Origin: Candidatus Tokpelaia hoelldoblerii
GTDB taxonomy: Bacteria; Pseudomonadota; Alphaproteobacteria; Rhizobiales; Rhizobiaceae
Length of the DNA: 64,000 bases
Direction of reading: 5' to 3'
Assembly: GCA_002005325.1 (NCBI GenBank)
Contig: CP017315.1
Coordinates: 1,240,001 to 1,304,000 of the forward strand
The notes under the pieces: generated by a model
Seen by the model: only the letters and a program-made list of their open reading frames with translations
Database searches by the model: none
What the model was told of the DNA's origin: nothing
Made by a program: the position numbers and the translations under genes
Part shown: one piece after another, positions 1 to 7,205 of the stretch
Position numbering within the stretch: position 1 is the first letter of the stretch
Layout of the letters: every line of letters begins with the position of its first letter

Positions 1-159
1 TCCTCCTTCGGCAGGATTAACCATATATTCATTCTTGCGGCAGTGTTGCATCCGCATTATTGACTTGGAACCTTTCTTGTCATTTAACCATTTATTAAGA
101 ATGGCTGGCGGCAGTTTCCGCCTTCCTGTGTATGCGATGTATAAAAAAGGTCCGGCTCC

Positions 160-768
160 ATGCGTGTGATCAAGACATTATCAGCTCTGGTGCTGCTTGC
201 GACATCATTCATGATGTCACCGGCCTTTGCCGCCGATGTCTTTATGAAGACGGGCGCGCCGACTTCCCAGCCTATCGGGCATTATGACTTCTGTCAGCGC
301 CTGCCGAGAGAATGTAACATCCGCAGCAGTTCAATTGAGCCCATCACACTTACGCAACAGACCTGGGATATGATCCTGTCTGTCAATCACAGTGTTAACA
401 GCCGGATCCGCCCTGACACAGATATGAATATCTATGGCAAGGAAGAATACTGGGCCTATCCCGTTACGGCCGGTGACTGTGAAGACTATGCGCTGGAAAA
501 GCGCCGTGAACTGCACAAACGCGGCCTGCCGCTTTCAAGCCTGCTGATTACAGTTGTGCGTAAACCCGATGGTGAAGGACACGCGGTTTTGACCGTGCGC
601 ACAGACCGCGGTGATTTTATTCTGGATAATCTGCGCAATGTCGTGCTGAACTGGAGAAACAGCGGCTACACCTACCTCAAGCGCCAGTCATCCTATCATA
701 CAGGCCGCTGGGTCACGATTGTGCCGTCGGATAATATTGTTGTCGGTTCGGTAAAAGCCCGGAAATAA
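160..768 (+). CDS. Transglutaminase-like cysteine peptidase (BTLCP family)
   Basis: This is a 202-residue exported protein. Residues 1-25 form a clear signal peptide ending in AFAA, so the mature protein is probably periplasmic. The bacterial transglutaminase-like cysteine peptidase family uses a Cys-His-Asp triad. Here AGDCEDYALEKR places the Cys at about residue 107, GEGHAVLTV the His at 141, and FILDNL the Asp at 156, so the triad looks complete. Members occur widely in Rhizobiales as single-copy periplasmic proteins; their substrate is unknown, and proteolysis or crosslinking remain inferences. An AAAAGG ribosome-binding site lies about 8 bases before the ATG. It is convergent with gcrA, with only about 20 bases between the stops. 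A weak sigma70-like TTGACT (60-65) with TTTAAC 17 bases on lies upstream. Confidence 0.88.
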   Translation: MRVIKTLSALVLLATSFMMSPAFAADVFMKTGAPTSQPIGHYDFCQRLPRECNIRSSSIEPITLTQQTWDMILSVNHSVNSRIRPDTDMNIYGKEEYWAYPVTAGDCEDYALEKRRELHKRGLPLSSLLITVVRKPDGEGHAVLTVRTDRGDFILDNLRNVVLNWRNSGYTYLKRQSSYHTGRWVTIVPSDNIVVGSVKARK

Positions 769-789
769 ACGCTTTTTTAAAAGGCCGCT

Positions 790-1371
790 TTATACCTTGA
801 TGCGGCGGCGCTCGGAAACCGGCTGAAAAGCGACTTTTGAATGATGGGCGCAATAGGGTGTCCCTTCACCGGAATCCGCACCGCAAAAGCAAAAATCTTC
901 AGCCAGCGGATCACCCATCGGCCATTTGCAGGTATTTTCTGTCAGTTGCAGCAATGTGAGATGACGCGCCATGGATACCACATTGCTTTTATCAACCGGC
1001 TTTTCCTGATCATAATCAGGCCGCACCTGCGCATTTTCAATAACGCTGGCGATAAAGTTCACCTTGATTGTATTGGCGCTGATTTCTTGCGCCCTTTCTT
1101 CATGTGCGACCGGTTTTGCCGTTACAGGCTCTTCTGCTGTTCCTGTGGCTTTTTCCGCCCGCGAACGCGGTGACACCGGGGCAGACGGCGCTTTACGCGT
1201 CCGCGGCTGGGGCTTTGCCACCTTGCCGCGCCCCGACAATTTCAGACGATGTGCCTTGCCGATTACCGCATTACGGCTGACACCGCCCAGCTGGGCGGCA
1301 ATCTGGCTGGCGCTCAGACCTTCCGACCATAATTTTTTCAGCAATTCGACACGTTCATCTGTCCAGTTCAT
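790..1371 (-). CDS. gcrA: GcrA family cell cycle regulator
   Basis: This is an alphaproteobacterial cell-cycle transcription factor. GcrA binds sigma70 RNA polymerase and stimulates promoters carrying CcrM-methylated GANTC sites. The N-terminus MNWTDERVELLKKLW is the family signature, followed by a helix-turn-helix region (SASQIAAQLGGVSRNAVIGK). The C-terminus has the CKWP segment and a Cys/His cluster (FCFCGADSGEGTPYCAHH) typical of the sigma-interacting domain. The frame stays open 11 codons further upstream, but the MNWTDE start is chosen because AAGGAAG sits just before it and homologues begin there. This gives 193 residues; the middle linker is Ala/Pro/Arg-rich. It is divergent from argD and convergent with the preceding peptidase. 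A TATAAT-like minus-strand element lies at about 1437-1447. Confidence 0.93.
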   Translation of the reverse strand: MNWTDERVELLKKLWSEGLSASQIAAQLGGVSRNAVIGKAHRLKLSGRGKVAKPQPRTRKAPSAPVSPRSRAEKATGTAEEPVTAKPVAHEERAQEISANTIKVNFIASVIENAQVRPDYDQEKPVDKSNVVSMARHLTLLQLTENTCKWPMGDPLAEDFCFCGADSGEGTPYCAHHSKVAFQPVSERRRIKV

Positions 1372-1689
1372 CAGGCGGTCTTCCTTCTTTCTGATTTTTT
1401 TCATAAATACACTATGCTGACGCTGTGCGCCAAAGCATTATATTATATAATGGGATAACCTTTTTCAGCCACAGGATATAGCTTACCTTTTTAACAGATT
1501 ACAACAGCAAATATCTTCTTTGCAAGGTTGAATCTCGTCTCTTTTTGACTTCACACATTTTTCAGACTGCCGCGGCAGATATTTTTGACAGCCCCACAGG
1601 CAGTTTTGTTTGCACCTGCGGCTTTTTTTAGTTTATAAGGACATTGTATTACAGAACAGGCAGATCGGCCCTGCAAGAGGAGAGACATC
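1372..1689. other. Intergenic region between gcrA and argD
   Basis: This is the divergent control region for gcrA (minus) and argD (plus). No convincing gene is present. It is AT-rich around 1435-1452, where two overlapping minus-strand TATAAT-like hexamers could serve gcrA. On the plus strand, GCC...CAGG at 1591-1600 can pair imperfectly with CCTG...GGC at 1615-1622 and is followed by seven T residues, about 60 bases before argD. This could be a weak attenuator or terminator. TTGACT (1545) and TTGACA (1585) are possible -35 boxes without good -10 partners. Confidence 0.4.
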
Positions 1690-2895
1690 ATGAACACGCC
1701 GTCCCCGCAACCGTTGTTTGACACATTTGCCCGCGTCAAACTGCGCTTTGAGCGTGGCGAAGGGGCCTGGCTGATCACCGATACGGGCGAGCGTTACCTT
1801 GATTTTACTTCCGGCATTGCCGTCAATGCCCTTGGCCATGCACACCCGCATCTTGTCGCGGCCCTGAAAGAGCAGGCCGACAAACTCTGGCACATATCCA
1901 ACCTTTATGAAAACCCGCAGCAAATCAGGCTTGCCGGGCGGCTGTGCGCAGCAAGTTTCGCCGACAAGGTGTTTTTTGCCAATTCCGGCGCAGAAGCGCT
2001 GGAATGCGCCATCAAAACCGCGCGGCGCTATCATTATGTCAACGGTCAGCCGGAGCGGTTTCGCATGATCACCTTTGAAGGCGCGTTTCACGGCCGCACG
2101 CTTGCCGCCATTGCCGCCGGCGGGCAGGAAAAATATCTTGAAGGATTTGGCCCCAGAGTTGCGGGCTTTGACCAGGTGCCGTTTGGGGATGAAAACGCCT
2201 TGCGCGCCGCAATCACGCCGGAAACAGCGGCTGTTCTGATAGAACCCGTGCAGGGTGAAGGCGGCGTGCGCGTGGTGCCGCCTGAGACCATGCGCCTGTT
2301 GCGCCGGCTTTGTGACGAAAACGGCCTGTTGCTGATTTTTGACGAAGTACAGACCGGCATTGGCCGCACGGGCAAGTTTCTTGCCTGTGAATGGAGTGGT
2401 GCCGCGCCGGATATCATGGCGGTTGCCAAGGGTATCGGCGGCGGTTTTCCGCTTGGCGCCTGCCTTGCCACGTTTGAGGCCGCCAAAGGCATGACCGCAG
2501 GCGCCCATGGCACAACTTTCGGCGGCAATCCGCTTGCCATGGCGGCAGGCAATGCCGTGCTTGACGTGGTGCTAGCGCCAGGTTTTCTCGAACACGTCAA
2601 TAAAACAGCCAATATCATGAAACAGGCTTTGGGTGCGCTTGTTGACCGTTACCCGCATATTGTCCGCGCTATTCGCGGTCTCGGCCTGCTGGCCGGCCTT
2701 GAATGCGCCGTGCCGAATACTGATGTTATAACCGCTTTGCGGCAGGAAAAGATGCTGGCTGTTGCGGCAGGAGCAAATGTCATGCGCCTGTTGCCGCCGC
2801 TGACCGTGACAGAAGATGAAATGCGTGAAGGACTGCACCGCCTTGAGCAGGCCATCACCCGTCTTGACCGGCAGCAGGCAGAAAGAACACTGTGA
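1690..2895 (+). CDS. argD: Acetylornithine aminotransferase
   Basis: A 401-residue class III PLP-dependent aminotransferase that converts N-acetylglutamate semialdehyde and glutamate to N-acetylornithine and 2-oxoglutarate in arginine synthesis. ArgD enzymes often also act on succinyl-diaminopimelate. Visible family features are NSGAEALECAIK (PLP phosphate contact, about residues 98-109), AFHGRTLAA, FDEVQTGIGRTG, and AVAKGIGGGFPLGA with the Schiff-base Lys at about 247. Length is normal. AGAGGAGA stands before the ATG. It is the first gene of an argD-argF-hslO operon; its stop overlaps the GTG proposed for argF. This arrangement is common in Rhizobiales. Confidence 0.94.
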   Translation: MNTPSPQPLFDTFARVKLRFERGEGAWLITDTGERYLDFTSGIAVNALGHAHPHLVAALKEQADKLWHISNLYENPQQIRLAGRLCAASFADKVFFANSGAEALECAIKTARRYHYVNGQPERFRMITFEGAFHGRTLAAIAAGGQEKYLEGFGPRVAGFDQVPFGDENALRAAITPETAAVLIEPVQGEGGVRVVPPETMRLLRRLCDENGLLLIFDEVQTGIGRTGKFLACEWSGAAPDIMAVAKGIGGGFPLGACLATFEAAKGMTAGAHGTTFGGNPLAMAAGNAVLDVVLAPGFLEHVNKTANIMKQALGALVDRYPHIVRAIRGLGLLAGLECAVPNTDVITALRQEKMLAVAAGANVMRLLPPLTVTEDEMREGLHRLEQAITRLDRQQAERTL

Positions 2896-3818
2896 GCCCT
2901 ATGAAACATTCCCTGCGTCATTTTACTGATCTTGCCGCCTTTTCGCCGCAGACTCTGCGCGATATTCTTGAATCCGCCAGGAAAATCAAGGCGGACCGGG
3001 CAAGCGGCCTCTCCGCCCGGCCGCTTGCCGACAAGACACTGGCGATGATTTTTGAAAAGCCGTCCACCCGCACACGCGTTTCCTTTGATGTTGGCATGCG
3101 CCAGCTCGGCGGTGAAACCCTGATGCTGACGGGATCGGAAATGCAGCTTGGCCACAGCGAAACCATCGCTGATACAGCGCGTGTGCTGTCGCGGTTTGTT
3201 GATATGATCACCATCCGCACCACTGCGCATAACCGCATGCTGGAACTGGCGCACTATGCCGATGTGCCGGTTATCAATGCGCTGACGGATGATACCCACC
3301 CCTGCCAGATTATGGCTGACATTCTCACCTATGAAGAACATCGCGGCCCGGTCGCCGGTAAAACCTTCGTCTGGGTGGGCGATGGCAACAATGTGCTGCA
3401 CTCGCTGATTGAAGCCTCGGCGCTGTTCGGGTTCAGCTTGCGCATCGCCACGCCGGAAGGCAGTGAACCACAGGCGAAATATCTCGACTGGGCGCGGGAA
3501 AACGGCGGTTCTGTCACCTTGACAACAGATCCGGCAACAGCTGTGCGGGACGCAGATTGCGTGGTGACAGACACATGGGTTTCCATGGGACAGGAATTTC
3601 GCGCCCGCGGCTCCGGTATTTTCCTGCCCTATCAGGTGAATGAAGCGCTGATGGCGCTGGCCAGACCGGACGCGCTGTTCATGCATTGCCTGCCTGCTCA
3701 CCGCGGTGAAGAAGTGGTTGACGCGGTGATTGACGGTCCGCAATCGGTCGTGTTTGATGAAGCAGAAAACCGGCTTCACGCCCAAAAGGCAATTCTAAAC
3801 TGGTGCATGGAGGCATAA
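2892..3818 (+). CDS. argF: Ornithine carbamoyltransferase
   Basis: This cytoplasmic enzyme joins carbamoyl phosphate and ornithine to give citrulline. It carries the carbamoyl-phosphate loop PSTRTRVSF (residues 57-65), HPCQ, the ornithine-side DTWVSMGQE and the catalytic HCLPAHRG (His-Cys at 265-266). Length of about 305-308 residues is normal. Two starts are possible: a GTG at 2892 overlapping the argD stop as GTGA, or an ATG at 2901; neither has a strong Shine-Dalgarno sequence. The overlap suggests translational coupling with argD. The hslO ATG follows the argF stop codon directly. Confidence 0.94.
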   Translation: MSPMKHSLRHFTDLAAFSPQTLRDILESARKIKADRASGLSARPLADKTLAMIFEKPSTRTRVSFDVGMRQLGGETLMLTGSEMQLGHSETIADTARVLSRFVDMITIRTTAHNRMLELAHYADVPVINALTDDTHPCQIMADILTYEEHRGPVAGKTFVWVGDGNNVLHSLIEASALFGFSLRIATPEGSEPQAKYLDWARENGGSVTLTTDPATAVRDADCVVTDTWVSMGQEFRARGSGIFLPYQVNEALMALARPDALFMHCLPAHRGEEVVDAVIDGPQSVVFDEAENRLHAQKAILNWCMEA

Positions 3819-4793
3819 ATGGCTCAAAAAACTGAAACAATTTCCCTTGGCGGCCTGCCCTTTGCCGGTGATGATGCTGTTGTGCCATTTGAAGTGGCTG
3901 ATCTCGACGCGCGTGGCCGCGCCCTGCAACTGGGCGCAGCGCTTGACAGCATTCTGGAGCGCCACAACTACCCGGAACCGGTTTCACGCCTGCTGGCAGA
4001 AGCCATTGTGCTGACGGTTCTTCTGGGCAGTTCACTGAAATTCGAGGGCAAATTTATCTTCCAGACCCGTTCTGACGGGCCGGTTGATATGCTGGTGTGT
4101 GATTTTGCCACGCCTTCAGCCATCCGTGCCTATGCCCGTTTTGATGAAACACGGCTGGCAGAGGCTGTACGCGGCAACCGCACCTCACCGGAAGAATTGC
4201 TCGGCAAGGGCACACTGGCGCTCACCGTTGATCAGGGCGCGCATATGCAGCGCTATCAGGGCATTGTCGCGCTTGACGGCTCAAGCCTTGAAGACATTGC
4301 GCATAATTATTTCCAGCAATCAGAGCAGATCCCCACGCAGGTCAAGCTGGCGGTTGCCTGGCTGGTTGAACGCCACAGTAACGGCACACAGAAGGAAAGC
4401 TGGCGCGCCGGCGGGCTTCTGGCGCAGTTTCTGCCCCATTCGGGCACCGGCGGGAGCGGCGATGAGGTTGCCCGGAAAACTGTAAGGGAAGATCACTGGC
4501 GTGAAGTGCTGGCGCTGACCGGCACGATTGAAAGCGCTGAGCTGACTGACCCGCTGGTTGGCGCTGAACGGCTGCTTTACCGGCTGTTTCACGAGCATGG
4601 TGTGCGGGTGTTTGAACCGCAAAAAGTTGAAGACCAGTGCTCCTGCTCGCGTGAGAAAATCCGTGATGTGCTTTCCGGCTTCACCACGGAAGAGGTTGCA
4701 GAAAGCACGAAAGACGGCAGAATCTCTGTCACCTGCGAGTTCTGCTCGACCACTTACGATTTTGACCCGAAAGATTTCAGCAACGGGGAATAA
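3819..4793 (+). CDS. hslO: Hsp33 redox-regulated chaperonin
   Basis: A 324-residue redox-activated holdase chaperone. In Hsp33, four cysteines bind zinc under reducing conditions and form disulfides on oxidation, which unfolds a linker and activates the chaperone. The redox switch is complete here: CSC at about 274-276 and CEFC at about 306-309. The N-terminal part keeps the QTRSDGPVDMLVCDF region typical of the family. The ATG is immediately adjacent to the argF stop, so the gene is probably read as the last cistron of the arg operon. A strong terminator hairpin follows at 4800-4823. Confidence 0.94.
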   Translation: MAQKTETISLGGLPFAGDDAVVPFEVADLDARGRALQLGAALDSILERHNYPEPVSRLLAEAIVLTVLLGSSLKFEGKFIFQTRSDGPVDMLVCDFATPSAIRAYARFDETRLAEAVRGNRTSPEELLGKGTLALTVDQGAHMQRYQGIVALDGSSLEDIAHNYFQQSEQIPTQVKLAVAWLVERHSNGTQKESWRAGGLLAQFLPHSGTGGSGDEVARKTVREDHWREVLALTGTIESAELTDPLVGAERLLYRLFHEHGVRVFEPQKVEDQCSCSREKIRDVLSGFTTEEVAESTKDGRISVTCEFCSTTYDFDPKDFSNGE

Positions 4794-4799
4794 CACGAT

Positions 4800-4826
4800 A
4801 TGGCCGGTTACCTGACCGGCCATTTT
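4800..4826 (+). terminator. Rho-independent terminator after hslO
   Basis: A perfect 9-bp stem, ATGGCCGGT (4800-4808) with ACCGGCCAT (4815-4823), a 6-base loop, and a short T run just after. It lies 6 bases after the hslO stop and just before the stop of the convergent small membrane protein gene. Confidence 0.8.
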
Positions 4827-4827
4827 A

Positions 4828-5094
4828 TCAGCGCCACGAACCCAGCAGCCGGACAATCAGGAATATCGGCACCACCACCAGCGCGCCGACCAGCAGAATA
4901 TCAAACAGGCTGCCAAAAGCGGCAAACCCCATATTCCACAGCCCGAGGAAGAAATTATAAACCCTCCCCCATAACTCGGCGGGTGACAGGCCAAGCATCT
5001 TCAGGATGAATCCCACAATCAGCGAGATAACAAACAGCTTGAAGATAACCCGGCCGGCACTTCCGCCTAAAAAAGCATTTACCGATTTTGACAT
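4828..5094 (-). CDS. Small membrane protein, DUF6460-like
   Basis: A protein of about 88 residues starting MSKSVNAFLGGSAGRV; nine more codons are open upstream, but this ATG matches the shape of remembered homologues. Two hydrophobic segments are visible, KLFVISLIVGFILKMLGL and the C-terminal ILLVGALVVVPIFLIVRLL, separated by a Trp/Phe-rich stretch (LWGRVYNFFLGLWNMGF). This arrangement matches a small uncharacterised Rhizobiales membrane family (DUF6460). No enzymatic residues are evident and no function is known. It is convergent with hslO. The Shine-Dalgarno signal is weak. Confidence 0.72.
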   Translation of the reverse strand: MSKSVNAFLGGSAGRVIFKLFVISLIVGFILKMLGLSPAELWGRVYNFFLGLWNMGFAAFGSLFDILLVGALVVVPIFLIVRLLGSWR

Positions 5095-5171
5095 GGTGCA
5101 GACGTCCATTTTACTATACATTATCAGGACTGAGACCTTAGCCGGTAAACCATGAAAAATTCATGAATATT

Positions 5172-5858
5172 CTATTTTGCTCCGGCTTGCAGCAAAATAG
5201 CCTCGATTTGCTTATAGCCATGGCGGCGGCTGTGCTGCAGCGGTGTCACCCCTTGCCCGTCAGCCAGATTGACATTGGCGCCGGCTTTCACCAGTTCGCG
5301 CACAATCTCCGTGTGATTGCTGCCGCCATTGCCCAGAATAATCGCCTCAAGCAGCGCTGTCCAGTGCAGGTTGTTGACATGATCGACATCAACCCCGGCC
5401 TTGATCAGAATGCGCACTGTCTCCACATGGCCGCGCTCAGAGGCCGGAATCAGAGCCGTACCGCCATAACGGTTGGTGCTTTTCAAATCGGCCCCATGAC
5501 GCAGGGTCATTTGCAGGATTTCATTGTGGCCGCGCGCGCCGGCATAAAGATAGGGGCTGTCGTTGATCCTGTCCCTGGCATTGACATCCGCGCCAGCGTC
5601 AATCAGCACCTTGGCCGCCGCCACATGGTTCCTGTGCGTGGCAATCAGCAACGCTGTCGCGCCACTGCTATCGCGGGCGTCAATCCGCGCCCCTTCCTTT
5701 AAAACCGCGCTGATTTGCGCAGCATCACCTTTTGCCGCCGCCGCAAACAATTTGTTTTCCGGCACACCGGCATGAGCAAAGCTCAATGTTGTTGTCACCA
5801 TGGCGATCATCACTCCCAGATAAATCCGTAACCGGGCCAAAAATATTTTATTGATCAT
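5172..5858 (-). CDS. Exported ankyrin-repeat protein
   Basis: A protein of about 228 residues with an N-terminal signal sequence (MINKIFLARLRIYLGVMIAM, ending near SFAHA) followed by about five to six ankyrin repeats. Typical repeat words are ARDSSGATALLIATHRNHVA, TNRYGGTALIPASERGHVE and DGQGVTPLQHSRRHG. Ankyrin repeats bind other proteins. With a signal peptide, this one probably acts in the periplasm, similar in layout to periplasmic ankyrin proteins linked to oxidative-stress protection, though that role is only an inference. The ATG at 5858 is preferred because GGAAAGGA lies just before it; an upstream in-frame start overlaps the amidohydrolase gene. It probably forms an operon with that gene, whose stop is 32 bases upstream. 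Confidence 0.85.
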   Translation of the reverse strand: MINKIFLARLRIYLGVMIAMVTTTLSFAHAGVPENKLFAAAAKGDAAQISAVLKEGARIDARDSSGATALLIATHRNHVAAAKVLIDAGADVNARDRINDSPYLYAGARGHNEILQMTLRHGADLKSTNRYGGTALIPASERGHVETVRILIKAGVDVDHVNNLHWTALLEAIILGNGGSNHTEIVRELVKAGANVNLADGQGVTPLQHSRRHGYKQIEAILLQAGAK

Positions 5859-5890
5859 GATATATCCTTTCCGTTTCAGGCGCCGGTCAC

Positions 5891-7075
5891 TCAAAACGCC
5901 ATATCGGCCGGTTTCACCGTGACCCTGCCACCGCGCACAACGGCGCGCGCATAGGGCACCGCAGCAACAGCAGCCGCTGCATTCAGTGCTTCGACAACAA
6001 TAAAATCCGCCTCATTGCCAACTGTCAGGCCATAATCTTTCAGGCCAAGGGTTCTGGCTCCGGCGTGCGTTACCATATCCAGCAGCAGATGCAGCTGTTC
6101 ATCTTCATTCAGCCCCAGGCGATAGCCGATAATCATGGCGCGCTGCAGCATATCGCCATTGCCATAAGGCCACCAGCTGTCCTGAATATTGTCATTGCCG
6201 CTCAAGACCCGCACACCGGCCTTGTGCAGTTCCCACACCGGCGGGAAAGGGTGGCTGCCAGGGCCATTGGTCATAATGCCGACATCAGCCTTCGCCAGTA
6301 TGTCAGCAATCTTTTTGAGCTCCGCCGCCGACAGATCACCCAGACCATAGGCATGGCTGACCGTTACCTTGCCCTGCATTCCCAGTGCGGTTGTGCGGGC
6401 TGCAATGCGGGTCAGATCATCAACACAAAGCTGCCCGGGCTGGTGCAGGTGAATATCCACCATCACGCCATGTTTTTCCGCCAGGCCAAACACAACGTCA
6501 AGCTGGCCGTCCGCGTCGCCGTCAAGCGTTGTCGGGTCAATACCGCCGATCACCTCGACACCTTCGGCCAAAGCGGCGTCAAGAATATCAGCCGTACCCG
6601 GGCAGGACATGAGCCCCGCCTGCGGAAAAGCCACCAATTGCACATCAATCATGCCGCGCCACTTTTCACGCACTTCCTGTATCGCATGCAGATTGTCGAG
6701 CTTTGTTGTCGCATCAACATCGACATGACTGCGCATGGCGATTGTGCCGAAAGACTGCGCCTTGCGCAACAGGGCTTCCGCCCGGCTGGCGATAGAGGGG
6801 GCCGCGGCCAGTTCTTCCTTTTCAACCTGCAACCGCTCACGCAGAGAACTGACGCTGCGGTGCGGATGCCAGCGGTCACCGACAAAGCTCTTGTCAAGAT
6901 GGATATGGCTGTCAACAAATCCGGGCAGAACCAGATGCCCTTTCAGGTCGGTGATTTCCACCCCTTCCACCGCAATATTCTCAGCGCCAAGCGCCGCAAA
7001 ACGCCCGTTCTTTACCGCAATGGTCAGGGGATCGCCATTACCGTCAATGGCATTGGTGAAGATATGATCAAACAT
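5891..7075 (-). CDS. Cytosine deaminase-like amidohydrolase
   Basis: A 394-residue metal-dependent hydrolase of the amidohydrolase superfamily, closest in pattern to the CodA-type deaminases. The metal-binding HxH is in VDSHIHLDKS (His 57 and 59). Further ligands fit IHLHQPG (His 209/211), VSHAYGLGDL (His 241) and SGNDNIQDSWWPYGNGD (Asp 295), the last being a recognisable CodA-like signature. The position matching the catalytic Glu in CodA-type enzymes reads Gln here (HLHQ). The substrate cannot be assigned: cytosine, creatinine-like rings or other cyclic amides are all possible. The ankyrin gene follows closely on the same strand. Confidence 0.8.
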   Translation of the reverse strand: MFDHIFTNAIDGNGDPLTIAVKNGRFAALGAENIAVEGVEITDLKGHLVLPGFVDSHIHLDKSFVGDRWHPHRSVSSLRERLQVEKEELAAAPSIASRAEALLRKAQSFGTIAMRSHVDVDATTKLDNLHAIQEVREKWRGMIDVQLVAFPQAGLMSCPGTADILDAALAEGVEVIGGIDPTTLDGDADGQLDVVFGLAEKHGVMVDIHLHQPGQLCVDDLTRIAARTTALGMQGKVTVSHAYGLGDLSAAELKKIADILAKADVGIMTNGPGSHPFPPVWELHKAGVRVLSGNDNIQDSWWPYGNGDMLQRAMIIGYRLGLNEDEQLHLLLDMVTHAGARTLGLKDYGLTVGNEADFIVVEALNAAAAVAAVPYARAVVRGGRVTVKPADMAF

Positions 7076-7140
7076 TGGAATCCTTAGTTTTTTTAAAGCA
7101 AACCTTATATTTAAACCATTTAAACCATTTTCCCAATAGC

Positions 7141-7184
7141 AAAACCTGTGCCCCGCCTCACAATTTTGCGAAGCGGGGCACAGG
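7141..7184 (-). terminator. Terminator of the autotransporter gene
   Basis: A perfect 12-bp inverted repeat: CCTGTGCCCCGC (7145-7156) and GCGGGGCACAGG (7173-7184). Read on the minus strand it is followed by TTTT (7144-7141) and lies 22 bases beyond the autotransporter stop codon. This is a good factor-independent terminator. Confidence 0.85.
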
Positions 7185-7205
7185 CAGGTTTTTGACAGGG
7201 GGCGA

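Noticed and set aside
1633..2508. 291-codon minus-strand open frame inside argD
   Set aside because: argD has all expected motifs; the reverse frame results from GC-rich third positions.
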